Position numbers and translations under genes: made by a program
Source: Azolla caroliniana
Lineage: Eukaryota > Polypodiophyta
Reading direction: 5' to 3'
Length of the DNA: 64,000 nt
NCBI GenBank assembly: GCA_043228905.1
Contig: JBHGNT010000013.1
Span: 2,914,001-2,978,000 of the forward strand
Notes under the pieces: model-generated
Told to the model about the DNA's origin: nothing
What the model saw: only the letters and a program-made list of their open reading frames with translations
Database searches by the model: none
Shown: positions 44,572-57,300 of the stretch, piece by piece
Layout: every line of letters begins with the position of its first letter
How positions within the stretch are numbered: the stretch's first letter is position 1

Positions 44572-45253
44572 AATATGAATCGGAATGGAAGCCAATCTAA
44601 CCGAAAGATGATCAGACGAGACCAATCTAGAAAAGATGGTAATACTACTCAACCGAAGGTCGGAGAGATCCAGGATGATAAAGACAAGGACGAGGCCAAG
44701 CAGGTGCACTACAAAGGATGACAAGGACCAAGCGGGCCAAGCAAATTTGAAGGGTGTTACCAAGGATGAGATCTCGACAAAGGAGGGCTTTAACATGAAG
44801 ATTGTCAACTCTAACGCAAGATTATACGACAAAGGTGGATGAAGTGGAAAGCAAGTCACCTGCACAAGAAGAGCACAAGGAACCATAACAACCGATCATG
44901 GCAATTCAAAGAATGAAAGAAGAATATGGTGGATCGGATGGCAACAATGGTTCGGGTGGAAAGATTCGATGTGCTCAAAATGGAGAGACAAAGCTGACAT
45001 AACGAGAGAAGCGGAGGGTACAACAAGTAACGAAGAATTACGAGGGCTGGTAACCAGAGACTGGATAGAGCCAGCAACCGAACAGAACCAGAAATCAGGC
45101 GGAGCCGGCAACCAAAAACCGGTGGCCAAACGGGGCCGACAACCAAACACGACTGGCGACGAAACCAACCGGGTGGAGAACGGACGGACGAGACTAACAA
45201 TCACCGACAACTTCGGCCCATACCGGAGGATGCGTGGGTTCGGAGGGGGTGAG

Positions 45254-46252
45254 TGTCGTAGTATATTTCGTACACTACGTGAAAAATTGCATTTTTGTTC
45301 CTACGGATAAAGGAGAAATCGACAAGGAAGAACCGATAAGGAGGACCCGGTAAGGAGAACCGGTTAGAACCGGATGAAGACAAGAGCCGGATGAAGAAGG
45401 CCGGTGAGAGTCGGTGAGAAACGGACGAAGAGGACCGGTAAGGAGGACCCGGTAAGAACCGGATGAAGCAGACCCGGTGAGAACCGGATAAAGAAAACCG
45501 GTGAGAATCGGATGAAGCAGACCCGGCAAGAGCCGGATGAAGAAGGCCGGTGAGAGTCTCTCACCGGATAAAGAGACATATTTGTAAATAGAAGAAAGTA
45601 TAAAAATATGTATTACATGTATAGGGCAAGATTTGAACCTTGTACCTCCATGTTAATAATGTTAAGCCTTACCACTATACTAACATATTATGAATTGTAA
45701 AGTTATACTAATCTTTATCCCATACAAATATTCTAGATATGCATGGTACAAAAAGTTATTCATGCATACACACTCGAGTTAAAAGAAAAGATGGGATAGA
45801 AAGCTAATCATGCACATGCAGTGTGCATGAAAACTAAAGTTAGAAAAAGCATGTTAGATAAAACATATAGTCTATAGTTAGAGAAAAAGCATGGATTGTG
45901 AAGACTCTCTCATCATTATATAAGGATGGGGAGCACAATGTAATGGGGGGGAAATTCTTGGAAATTGGATATATTTCCGAAAACACCAACCAATAAATAT
46001 AATCGTGGGATTCACGAAAATAATATAATCTATACTTGTGGGATTCACAAGTTTCTTATATCTTTCTTTCAACCTAAATACATATTCTTATCTAAATATT
46101 GATTAATAAAATATATTATATTTGTGGGATTCGCAAGTTTATAATAATCTATTCATAATTAAAATCGCCTCAAATTCTTCCTCTTCCTAGTCCAAAACCC
46201 CAGCGGTTCCCACCCGCCTCACGCAAACGATCTAGCGCCGAAAGGCACGACA
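45254..46252 (+). repeat. 3' LTR of element C
   Basis: Same ends as 42244-43161. The extra length comes from expansion of ACCGG-rich units (CCGGTGAGAA, CCGGATGAAG) at about 45330-45570. Confidence 0.85.
45618..45694 (-). other. tRNA-like module in element C 3' LTR (antisense)
   Basis: Partner of 42532-42606, with GTTAGTATAGTGGTAAGGC and GGTTCAAATCTTG on the - strand. Confidence 0.5.
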
Positions 46253-46865
46253 ACGTGAATCTATGTCCTGACTCGAGAGCGGCATACAATGTGACCCGGT
46301 TCCGACAAATTGTCAAAAGCCTTATATATCTAACTATGACCCGACCCGACATTAGCTATTCGGTCGGGATGATTAGTCAATTAATGCAACGCTCGATAGC
46401 CGAGCATCTTTAGTGCACGCATTGACTATTGAGATATGTGAGCACACAAAGGATCGGGACTATTGTAGTGACACAGTATAGCTGAACCGTTAATCGGCTA
46501 TATGGATGCCGACTAGGCCAAAGATGCATTGGATCACTGGTCTACGTCAAGTTTCATGTTCTCCCTTGGTAGTGCGGCTGTAGCATGGAGTAGCAAGAAG
46601 CAGTTGACAGTGGCCCTATTGAGCACTAGGGTTGAGTATAAAAGAGCCACCGTCATGACCTATGAATTATATCGCTTCGGCGGCTGCTGCAGGACTTATG
46701 GATCAAGGTTCCCATTTTGATTCTGATCCATTGCAATAACATCAACATCATGCAACTAACCAAGAACCCCATCTTCCACGCTCACACAAAGCACATAGAA
46801 GTGCACTATTACTTTGTGTGCGAGCAGGTCCTCAGTGGTGAAGTCAAATCACATCGATTGGTAGG
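46253..46865 (+). pseudogene. copia A RNase H
   Basis: Continues copia A after C: FRQIVKSLIYL, TMTRPDISYSVGMISQLMQ, then frameshifted LGSAAVAWSSKKQLTVALLS, VEYKRATV, KNPIFHAHTKHIEVHYYFV. Ends at GTAGG, where G2 is inserted; the pol end continues at 59778. Confidence 0.85.
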
Positions 46866-47295
46866 TGTCATGATATGGCAAGACTCGAACCCATGAACTT
46901 ATGTTACATGGGTCGAGCTCTTGACCATTAGACTATATGTTGTAATACGAAAGATATTATTTTCATTTAGATTTTACTATAGAAAATTGATGTACATTCT
47001 AGATTTCTCTAGAACATTCTAGAAACTTCAAGAGTACTCATGAGAACACTATAAAAGATGACACAAGGCATTATTTTGAACCAAATCGGTTCAATGCCAG
47101 TCTTAAGCCTCCTAGCTACTATTGTATATTCCCTTAACATAATATATATCTTTTGTTATCCTCATTCTCTCTCTCTCTCTCTCTCTCACTCCCTCTCCTT
47201 CTCTCCAGAGTTCTACACCTCCCTTAGTACTAATTCCTTCACTATTTTAGTATTGTTCCTGACAATACTTCTCTGTCTTAGTACTGCTCCTGACA
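46866..47295 (+). repeat. 5' LTR of G2
   Basis: 430 bases; TATAAAAGATGACACAAGG near 47051 is the likely promoter, and a (TC)n run is at 47165-47188. The 3' LTR is 36 bases longer, mainly in the CT run and in TTAGTACTAAT repeats. Confidence 0.87.
46880..46942 (-). other. tRNA-like module in G2 5' LTR (antisense)
   Basis: On the - strand: TAGTCTAATGGTCAAGAGC (A-box-like), then after about 30 bases GGGTTCGAGTCTTG (B-box-like). The copy in the 3' LTR is at 59321-59383 and is slightly more degraded. Confidence 0.5.
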
Positions 47296-47626
47296 ATAGG
47301 TGGCCGACATCTTCCCCAAGACGCTCATATCGACCAAGTTGTAGCACTTTTCGGAGATGCGTAGTCTACAACATCTCAATGTGTCGCACTTGAGGGGGAG
47401 AACAGGTAGAGAAAAAGGGGGAGAGCAACAGGAACAAGCCAAAAATAAAGAAGATGTTGAATCGATTGAAGAAGTCGGCACATCCGGAAGAGCCAGAATA
47501 GGTGGGAAAGGTAGCAAAGTCAAGAAGGACAGAGCCGACCAGAAGAAAAAGGCCAAGACTAAGACATGGTCAGATGTGGTCAAGGGGCTGAAGACAGATG
47601 ATGAATTGGAGACAACCAATTTGATC
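47296..47626 (+). repeat. copied copia A tail next to G2 5' LTR
   Basis: 331 bases starting ATAGGTGGCCGACATCTTCC, closely matching 59773-60108, which is the flank to the right of the G2 3' LTR. After it, about 24 bases of LTR end (CTGTCTTAGTACTGCTTCTA) are repeated before the G2 leader begins. It is thus flank of the other end of the element, placed inside the element. Confidence 0.85.
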
Positions 47627-47746
47627 CTGTCTTAGTACTGCTTCTAACAGTTTGAACTGATTTTTTCTCTCCTTCCTTCTCTTCCTTTATCTTCTTACTT
47701 CTCCCTCCCATCATACTAATCTCATATTCCTCTTTTCTCTCATACT

Positions 47747-48752
47747 ATGGCCATTGTTAGCACTCAAGAATATCAATCCGTTTTCTCAAAGCTGCAATGC
47801 TTGAAAGAGAAGTTCCTTGCTTTGGAACAAGAAAATCAACGGTTGTTGAGGGATCTTCAACAAATCCCCTTAGAAAAGCAGCAAACACAACAACAACATG
47901 GGGAACTAGTGGTACGCGTGCAACAACTCAAAGCAACCTTAGTAGCGATGCAACACCAAGGACCTAGTACGCAAGGGATTCATAAAGAACCCAAGATCGG
48001 CCTTCCCATGAAATTCGATGGAACGCGATCGCAGTTTAGAGGATTCCTTAATCAGGTACGATTAATCATTCAAATGCATCCTTCTCAATATCCCACCAAT
48101 GCATCACGAGTGGGACTAGTAGGCACAACTTTGGCATGGTTCCCCCCCTGTTAGAAAAAACCTCTCCCTTGTTAAATAATTTCGAAGAGTTTATTACTGA
48201 GTTTAAAGCCTGTTTTGGAGATACCGACAATGTTAGAACAACAATCAACAAAATCTGATGATTGCACCAAAGTGAGCGGCCGGCCTCAGCTTATGCTTCA
48301 GATTTCCGTCTTCTCGCCACCGATATTCTCTGGGATGACCAGACACTAATGGAGCAATTTCATTTTGGCCTACGTAATGATGTTAAAGATTTACTCTTAA
48401 CTTTCCCCGAGGAGCCAAAGTCATTGACAGAAGCAATCAGTCATGCGGTGCGATGCGATAATCGCCTCGTCGAACCACGTTCGGAACGTCAGTTCCAAAT
48501 GCCACGGACAAGATCGGAGCCCAGCTATGCTTCAATCATAGCAAAGCCTTTCCCAAGGGAGTCATTCAATATGTCTCCAACAAATACTATGGCTCTAATG
48601 GAAATCGACACCACGTCGCCGCGGACCACTATTGGAAGAAGAAAAGCATTGACGCAGGGCAAATCGATTATGTCTTTGTTGCGGTGGACCGGGGCATATT
48701 GCAGTGAATTGCCCCCATCGCCCGAAAATGCAGGTAAATCAAATAACCGCTA
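47747..48752 (+). pseudogene. G2 gag
   Basis: Starts MAIVSTQEYQSVFSKLQCL with a Leu/Gln-rich coiled-coil segment (about residues 8-70), then KEPKIGLPMKFDGTRSQFRG (Gag capsid start). It stops at 48152 and resumes at 48262 with ASAYASDFRLLATDILWDD and FHFGLRNDVKDLLLTFPEE. A knuckle CLCCGGPGHIAVNC lies near 48672-48712 in a shifted frame. Confidence 0.82.
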
Positions 48753-48897
48753 GAACTAATAGTACTAAACCCGAGTCTATTCCTCTAGGTGTGTCTGATA
48801 GTCCTAATAGCCCAATCCTTTCAAACAAATTTGAAATCCTTAGTCAACTAGAAGAAGAGTTAAACGATTAAGTCCAACCAAAATAGAAGCCGTTTGG

Positions 48898-50737
48898 TTG
48901 GACAACCTTAGATCTGTGCAACCCATTAGTGGTTCCATTTCCTCTAAGAAAGTTAGCAATGTGTTCTTAGTTCAAGTAATGGTTAGTACTAAAAGTACTC
49001 CTCTAGTACATGTCTTAGCACTCTTAGATTCCAGAGCCAACTCTTGCTTCATGGATAGGAATTTTGCCCAAGCTCATCAGATATCCCTAAAGAAACTCCC
49101 ATGTCCAGCCTCTATAGTTGTCATTGATGGTCGTCCCATTGCTTCCGTGAATATTATAGAAGAGTCAGAACCCATTAATATTGTCCTAGATAACTTAGTG
49201 TGTGTAGTATCATTTAATATAATTAGTATCCTAGAACATCCCATTGTTTTGGGATTACCATGATTCGAATTACATAACGCAACCATAGATTGGAGAACAA
49301 GAGAAATACAGTGTCGACAAACCCGAAGATCTTCTCATAAGATTGCAACCATTTCGCTACATCAGTTGCATGAGGAAGGACGCAAGGAAGAAATGTTTCT
49401 CTTTGCAATATCCGTAAACCCCTCCAATATCAATAAAGAGGAGTCCACCATTCAACTTCCAGAGAAGTATTGTCATTATGCCAATGTGTTCGATAAAGTA
49501 CGAGCTAATACGCTTCGAGCTAGAAGTCCTTCGAGTGTATATAGAGGAGAATTTGGCAAATGGTTTCATTCGACATTTGAAATCTCCAGCCAGCGCACCC
49601 ATTTTCTTCGTCAAGAAAAAGGATGGATCACTTCGTCTTGTCGTAGGTTACCATGGGTTGAATAAAGTCACCATCAGAAATAGGTATGCACTTCGTCTTA
49701 TCTCAAGTCTTTTAGAACGGATCAATGGTGCAAGGTTCTTCACAAAGATCGACTTACGAGGAGCGTATAACCTTGTACGGATCCGACCAAGAGATGAATG
49801 GAAGACTGCATTTCGCACCAGATATGAGCACTTCGAGTTTATGATCATGTCATTCGGCCTCACTAATGCGCCAACAGTCTTCTAGCACATGGCAAATGAT
49901 ATATTCCGAGATCTCTTGGATGCTTTTTTGATCATCTATTTGGATGATCTACTAGTTTATTCGAAGACCCAAGAAGAGCATGATTCTCATGTGCCGTTAG
50001 TACTAAAACGACTTCGAGAACATGGTCTTTATGCAAAATTGGAAAAATGTAGTTTCAGGTGCAACCAAGTAGAATTTTTGGGCTATGTCATTTCCTCGGA
50101 AGGCATCTCCATAGATCTAGCTAAGGTCAAAATGGTGGTAGAGTGGCAGACTCCGCGTTCATTGCGAGATGTAAAATGCTTTTTAGGCTTTGCCAGTTTT
50201 TACCGCAAGTTCATACATGATTACTCAAAGCTTGTTCTGCCTCTCACACAACTTACCAAGAAGGGAAAATCGTTCGTTTGGTCTGAAGAAGCGGACATTA
50301 CTTTTGAGATTCTTAAGAAGGCATTTACATCAGCTCCTATTTTAGCTCATGTTGATCCAGGAAAACCATTCATCATTGAAGCAAATGCGTCGGATTTCTC
50401 CTTGGGTAGCATTTTGTCTCAACAAGGCGATGATGAAAAGCTACATCCTCTGGCTTTCTATTTACGCACCTGTGGCTTTCTATTCACGCAAGTTTGACAC
50501 CGTGGAAATCAACTATGAAATTCATGATAAGGAGCTATTAGCAATAGTGGACTCTTTTACTCAATGGAGGCATTTTCTAGAGGGTTCTTCTCATCAAGTC
50601 ATCATATTCAGTGATCCCAAAAACCTTGCCTACTTTCAAAATGCTCGTGTTAAATCGACATCAAGCTCGGTGGGCCCACTTCCTCACTCGTTTCGACTTC
50701 AAAATCACATATCATCCGGGGAAGCAACAAGGGAAGG
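48898..50737 (+). pseudogene. G2 protease, RT and RNase H
   Basis: Protease region VLALLDSRANSCFMDRNFA (DSG changed to DSR), then [65 protein letters not shown], a stop at 49883, LIIYLDDLLVYSKTQEEHD, VEFLGYVISSEGISIDLAKV. RNase [20 protein letters not shown] (first Asp in TDAS changed to NAS), [17 protein letters not shown]. The end [11 protein letters not shown] is cut at the target CAGAT by element D. Confidence 0.88.
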
Positions 50738-50742
50738 CAGAT

Positions 50743-51199
50743 TATTATAGATCTAAGTACTAAAGTAAGCTTAAGATAAGGATAAAGTAATAATATAGAT
50801 AGAAAGAAGAAAGAGAAAGAAGGGTGACGATCCACCCGACCACCCCCAAGCGAAGGGATCGGGATGGACTCGAGCCTCGATCGGCGTCCCATACCACCGT
50901 CGTGGCGTCGAGTCGTACCTGGTGCTGGCGCGCTCGCTACAAGAGTTGACCCACCACACGAGCAGAGTCTCGATGTAGTCAAAAGATGATCCAATGAGGG
51001 TAGCTAGGCCTCTTATTTATAGCGATACCCAAGGCCCCTAGGCAAGTTCACACTTGACCTAATGGGTTGTCTCAATCCCGAGGATTAAAAGTAATCCTCC
51101 CCTTCTCTACACTCTCGTTTAACCCTCACACTTATCCACGTGTATAGAATACTACGGTAAATTCTTACCACGGGATATTATATGGTCATGCCCGTAACA
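50743..51199 (-). repeat. 3' LTR of chromovirus D
   Basis: 457 bases, TGTTACGGGCATGACC at the start on the - strand. Contains a TATAAATAAGAGGCC region near 51010. Confidence 0.92.
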
Positions 51200-52478
51200 T
51201 ACTCCCCCTCTTTAAAACATTGCACTCTTGCAATGGAAAGTTAGGGAAGTTAGTTCTAAGAGTATTTTCGCGTTCCCATGTGGCATCTTTTATTGATTTA
51301 TCCATCCATTTTATTTTAAATTCTCGGATTTCTTTAGTACGTAATTTTTTTGTTTTAACATCGAGAATTCTTTTTGGTACATGTGGTTTAGAAGATATTT
51401 CTTCAGAAGTAACCAGAGTTTCAGTCGTAATTGTATTGTCGCCAGAACCTAGAAGTTCTTTTAGACGACTCACATGAAAGACTGGATGAATTCCGACACC
51501 ATCAGGAAGAGCGAGACGATAGGCTGATGACCCAATGCGTTTGAGAACTGTAAAAGGTCCACAAAACCGTGGGGCTAACTTAGCGCACTTACCCGTAGAC
51601 AATGTCTTAGAATTGTGAGGTACACATAAAAATACCTTCTGTCCAGGGTTGAATACACGAGGTTGCCTATGATGATCGACATAAAAACGCGCTCTATCTT
51701 GAGCTGTTTTTATATTATCTCGTGCAATATGCAACATATCTTGCATATCCCGAAGAAAGTTTTGCGTACTTCGCAACTCATCATGATGTATATTAACATC
51801 AATCGGGGCTCGTGGCTGAAAACCATACATCAACATAAAAGGACTATATCCCGTCGACGTATGCTTGGAGCTGTTATAAGCAAACTCCAAAATTGGGAGA
51901 TAACGTTCCCATTTTGTTGGTTTTGCACCAACGTATGCTCGAAGCATGTCCTCAATAATTTGATTTACTCGTTCTGTCTGTCCATCGGATTGAGGATGAT
52001 CCGTGGAGCTCATGCTCAACGTAGTTTCTAACTTCTTAAAGACTTGCGTCTAGAAGTCACTAGTAAACTTTGGATCTCGATCACTCACGATATCCATCGG
52101 TAACCCATAAAAACGAAACAATTCGTCAACGAATTGGTAAGCCAGTTCAGGAGCTGTTACCGTGGTTTTAGTAGCAATAAATCTGGCCATTTTAGTTAGT
52201 CGATCAACGACAACCCAGATGGCATCATGACCTTTTTGGGTGCGAGGAAGGCTAACAATAAAATCCATGGATATACTTTCCGACTTATTATTGGGAATGT
52301 CCAAGGGATGTAAAAGTCCTGCGGCTTTAAGTCGCTCGGCTTTGTTAACCTGACACTGGTGACATTTAGTCACATAGCTATGTATGTCAGGACGCATCTT
52401 AGGCCAATAAAATTGAGTGGAGATGAGAACAAGTGTACGATGTATTCCAGGGTGCCCTGTTGAGGGTGCATCATGGCA
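51186..52478 (-). pseudogene. chromovirus D integrase and chromodomain
   Basis: Same phase as gag-pol. Zinc finger (H in TGHPGIHRT, CHQC), first Asp in SMDFIVSLP, second Asp in VSDRDPKFTSDF, a TAG at 52050-52052 where Trp is usual, then Glu in GQTERVNQIIEDM. C-terminus: FCGPFTVLKRIGSSAYRLAL, IHPVFHVSRLK, and a chromodomain-like end PKRILDVKTKKLRTK with FKIKWMDKSIKDATWE, which lacks part of the aromatic cage, as in the plant-type (group II) chromodomains. It overlaps the LTR by 14 bases. Confidence 0.9.
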
Positions 52479-54737
52479 TTAAAAAAGAATCCTCTTTTTG
52501 ACCTCGGGTAAATCTGGAACACAAACCTTCCCATTACGGTAGAGCAAACCGTTAGCAATGTGGAAGTATTCCTTCAAGGATGTGGTGGTGTCTGTTCCAA
52601 ACTCAACTCTTGCCCAGTATTTTGCGAAATAACTGTCATCAGGATACTTTCCTCGAAGGTGATCATAAAGATCGGATGATATTTCAGTGAAGCTAAGCGT
52701 GTTAACTTCACGGATGCGACTTAGTGCATCAACGACAATGTTCATGGAACCTTTACGATATCGTATAGAAAAATCAAAGTCCTGGATGAGATCAGCCCAT
52801 CGTGCCTTACGACCTTTCAGGTCTTGTTGGTCACAAAAATATTTCAAGGACTCGTGGTCCGTAGTTACCACAAAGTGATTTCCATAAAGATAATGGCGCC
52901 ATGTTTTGAGTGCATGTATAACTGCAAATAATTCCTTTTCTTGAACGGTATACCGACATTGAGCAGAATCAAGTTTCTTACTCTCGAACGCTATTGGTTT
53001 ACCATCTTGATATAAGACAGCACCTATAGCATAATCGCTTGCATCGGTTTCAACCTCAAAAGGTTTTGAAGGATCAGGTAAAAGAAGTGAAGGAGCCTTG
53101 CAAACTAGGTCCTTGAGTTCCTTAAAGGCGAGGTCTAGTGTACCATTCCACACAATAGGTTTTGTAGACTTACGTGTTTGACCTTTTAAAAGATCAGTAA
53201 ACGGCGTCGTCAATTGGGAGTAATTACGAAGAGACTTTCGCAAAAACCCGACAAAACCAAGGAATGATCGAACTTCTCGAATATTCCGAAGAGTGGGCCA
53301 AAGCTTGATTTTCTCAATGCGAGAAGGATCAATTTCAACTCCTCGTTCGGTTATGAGATGTCCTAGATAAGTAATTGATTTCTTGAAGAACTCACATTTT
53401 GAGATCTTTGCATAAAACTGTTTGTCACGCAATGTTTGTAAAACAAAGCGGACATGTCTAGCATGTTCTTGTAATGTACGGCTATAAACTAAAATATCAT
53501 CCAAGAAAATAACGACAAATTTTCCAAGTTGTTCTCGGAAAATGTCATTCATTTCTTGTTGAAAAGTAGCTGGAGCATTGGTCAAACCAAAAGGCATAAC
53601 CAAAAACTCGTAATGGCCATAGCACGTACGAAATGCCGTTTTAGGAACATCGTCCTCACTTATTCGTATTTGATGGTAGCCAGTACGGAGATCAAGTTTC
53701 GTAAAATACCGAGCTCCTTGGAGACGGTCAATTAGATCGTCAGCCCGGGGCAATGGGTACGAATTCTTGATCGTCACTTTATTCAAGCGTCGGTAATTAA
53801 TACACATACGCCATGTGCCCTCTTTCTTTTTAACCAAGAGAACTGGTGCACCCCATGGAGATTTACTATAACGTATATAACCCATTCGTAAATAGTCCTT
53901 GAGTTGCTTAGATACCTCATCTTCTTCGGATCGACTTAAGCGATACGGAGGTATACTTATTGGTGCAACACCAGGTACAATATCTATACGATGGTCTATA
54001 TTACGTTTAGGAGGTAACCCATCAGGTAGTTCACTTGGAAAAACATCATGAAAATCATTTAAGATTTCATCAAGTTGTTGTTGTTCAAAATATGATAATT
54101 GAACCGGGACATTATCGATATTGTAAACGTGAATGTCCGGATCAAGTACACAATAAAAAAACGTAGAACAAGACAACTCAGATATTGATGGACACGAGGA
54201 AACAATCGAGAGGGATTGTTTTTTTACACATTGAATAAATTGCGTACAATCGTTCAGTACAAAAGAAATGGAATGGCGAACCCAATCAATAAATAAAGAA
54301 GAGTTTTTATTATAAAACCAGGGATAACCCAGTATTACATCAGTGGTACAAAGATTCATTACATGGAAGTCTACTTCCTCTATATAAGTATCAATAGAAA
54401 TTCCTAATGAATGAATCGCCCCGTTGATGTATTGTACTCTTCCATCAGCCAAGTGCACCGTGTAGGTGTGATCACTTACGGTGGGTTGGATTCCCCATAT
54501 CTGAACCAAACGATCATTCACAAAATTGTGTGAGCTTCCCGAATCAAATAAAAATTGTACGGGAGATCCATTGATATACCCGTTTGCACGTAGTAAATCA
54601 TTGGGACCCAATACATAGTGAGGGAAAGAACATTGACAATTACTTAAATGATGTGTATAGACCTGAAGGACATTAGGAATCTGACCTTTATGGTCTGCAG
54701 CTTTAGCTTTGTTGTCGTGCTCTTTCCGTTGGAGCTT
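52479..54737 (-). pseudogene. chromovirus D protease, RT and RNase H
   Basis: 752 codons in one frame. Protease [105 protein letters not shown]; RNase [61 protein letters not shown]. All catalytic residues appear present. Ends at a TAA (52479-52481) after KKRILF; the integrase continues in phase. Confidence 0.92.
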
Positions 54738-55619
54738 TCAACATTGATCTTTTGTATGACCCTTCTTTTTGTAGAATACACAAAAAGGATGTTGTCGCTT
54801 ACAATCGCGATCCAGGAATTCGTTGGGTGTCTTGCGTTTCCCAACAAATTGCGACTGCTTAGTCCCGGGCGCTTCGTTGGGTTTGTTATGGTCCTTCTTC
54901 GAAGTGCATTGATAGCGAAGAACTATTTCAACGGCCTCTTCGAAGGATTTTGGATCCTTATCGTGCATTATCCAGTGATAGTCCGAATTGGGGATGCCAT
55001 TGACAAAACAAGCTATCAACCAATTGTCCCCTTCTAGACCCGATTTTTGGATTTGGGTTCTAGCATGGTGAACATAGTCTTCTAGCGAGGAAAATTTCCT
55101 GCTAGAGAGGTTCATTAAAGCTTGTGCTGCCTCGGTTCGAGAGGGAGGTTGCAGAAATTGGCCCTTAAAAACCGTGACAAAATCTATCCAGGTATCGGGC
55201 AATTTCCCCATAGTACGGAGCCCACGCCACCAGGCGGCGGCCTTACCCCCGAGTTCTCGGCCGACATATGCAATCTTCGTACTATCTGGCGTGGGATAGA
55301 GCTCAAAATGAGACTCCCATCGTCCCAGCCATGTGCAGATTGCTTCTTCGGTTCTTTCCTTTTTGTCTCCCGTAAATGGCTTAACAACAAATGATGGTTC
55401 ACCTTGTCGCTCATCAGGTCTATTAGTCTCACGTTGTAGACTTATGACACGTGCCTCAAGAGCACTCTGAGATTGCCGAAGTTCGGTCATCTGTTGAGCG
55501 GTGAAACTGAGGTATTGGGTTATTTGTGCCAAATACATCTCAGTGGACATTTGTCCAGGAGGATTCCCTTGAGTTCCTTCCGCTTGAGCGGATGACATGG
55601 GGTCGTTAATTTGAGCCAT
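54738..55619 (-). pseudogene. chromovirus D gag
   Basis: 293 codons from ATG at 55619 to TGA at 54738-54740. Retrotransposon Gag region: FVVKPFTGDKKERTEEAICT, WESHFELYPTPDSTKIAYVG, AAAWWRGLRTMGKLPDTW, FLQPPSRTEAAQALMNL. The knuckle reads CVFYKKKGHTKDQC, with the second Cys changed to Tyr. The TGA follows that knuckle and falls where Trp would fit; pol follows without a phase change, so Gag-Pol is a single reading frame. Confidence 0.9.
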
Positions 55620-57300
55620 TAAAGATTATTTCTGGAAAAGAAATAGGACAAGGTCAGAAATATAGTTATAACATCATGTCGTGATGTAAACATATCATGG
55701 GCGAGCATTAATCGATATCATTATCTCACGTCAATACCCCTCTAGACGTATGAGATGAGGTTCAAGATCAGGTTACTATGGTAACACAAAGGTGTTTTAA
55801 AAACCATGGGGGTGACAAATAAATGTCTTTCCCTGATCTCTATATCGATTTTTTCATGGTGGCTCCCCGAGGCTCAACCATGTATGTTCGCGTCATGAAT
55901 TGTTTATACACGAAAAAAATGTTAATAATAAACTATATTTCGGTGCCCACATATGTGGTTTCGGCTCTTTATTAAGTCCTATTACGAGGACCCCGAGGTG
56001 CACTTAGACCTTAAGTCTAAACATGTGTTACAGTCATATGTATCAAGGATATTGTATGGTCTTGGTCATATTTGAACTCGAGACCTCGAGAACAAATACA
56101 TTAAACACTTGAGGCAACCAAGTAAGTTGCTCTTCTCGAATGCTTAATGTTTGATGCGTATAAGAGATATGCGAGGCAATTGATCATATATGTTTTTTTT
56201 TTAAAAGAACATATATGTCAAGGGTCCTTATTTCGCCCTCATTTACCAAAACTATGTTGGTACGTTACCTAACCTCAAGTCTCGTAATTACGATGGCATA
56301 CGCCAAAGTGCAACCTAATGGTCAAGCCAAATGAGCCCTCATTTCGTAGTAGGCTCACGTGGGCCATCACATGGTCACGTCATTACGAATGCCTCTCGTA
56401 AGAACGAGCTCATGGTGGCATCGTATCCATGTAACGAGGGAGGGATGTTGGATACGTGCGTCATTGGAGCGACCTCACTTGAAGTGGGTCAAGCCCTACG
56501 TACTCAACATCATTTTGGCTATTGGCGTTTCTTTACGTAACGAAATCGAGGTCGTCAACGGTGTTATCAACAATAAAAAAATGTTGAAAAAGGGATGGTG
56601 ACAACGCCATTCTCACAAAAATGTGAGGACGGCCACCAACATCCTTTTCCCGACAAGGACAACTTTCGATATAATCACGTAATAACGAATATACACATAT
56701 GTTTACTTATCACATATATACGATCAAATACGTATATATGTGACCACATATGCCTATATTAAACATATCGTTATATTAAATAGCCACAAATGATGTGATC
56801 GAGATACGTAATCGAGGTATATACCTCTACGCACACGAAACATCCACAAATAAGAGATCATCGTAATACGCAATTGAGGTATTGACCTCTTACGCATACG
56901 AGACCAACCGCATATCGTTTACTACAAATCAACAACTCATACGCAAACGTAACATATGTTCGTGAATGTAATTGAGGTATTAACCTCGTACGCATACGAC
57001 ACTCATCACATATTATTAATATGTCAAACGAGGTATTGAGCTCGTGCACATATGTAAACGTTTTAGATAATCAATTAAAGACCACTACAACATCATTGAC
57101 TTAATGAAAAAAAATGACATATAAACTAAACACATGATTAGATGGGAGAAGAGAGAATAGAAAAAAAATTCTGGAAAGAGTTACCGAAGTTCTTTGTTGA
57201 TCGTTGTCTGGATCAAGGCCGACCGCATATCGATCGATCAACATCAATCAAAAGACAAATGAAAAACAAAGAAACATTAGTACATAAATCTGATACCAAA
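55620..57300 (-). other. chromovirus D leader with primer site
   Basis: 1.68 kb without credible coding frames, with repeated words such as GTCGTATGCGTACGAGGT near 56880 and 56985. The primer site TTTGGTATCAGATT occupies 57287-57300 on the - strand. Confidence 0.8.

Larger units (their letters stand above)
42244..46252 (+). mobile_element. LTR element C without pol, tRNA-Trp primed
   Basis: LTRs 42244-43161 (918 bases) and 45254-46252 (999 bases) run TGTCGTAGT...GGCACGACA. The internal region is only 2.1 kb. It has a primer site, a gag-like frame and a second charged frame, but no protease, RT or integrase, so it depends on another element. Flanks AGCGT (42239-42243) and, allowing for one shared base, AACGT after the right LTR suggest a 5-bp target duplication in copia A. 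A purine tract GGAGGGGGTGAG precedes the 3' LTR. Confidence 0.85.

Noticed and set aside
44383-45529. Several Ser/Phe/Pro/Leu-rich - strand frames over the C internal end and 3' LTR
   Set aside because: They mirror the ACCGGATGAAG-type repeats of the LTR and have no independent support.
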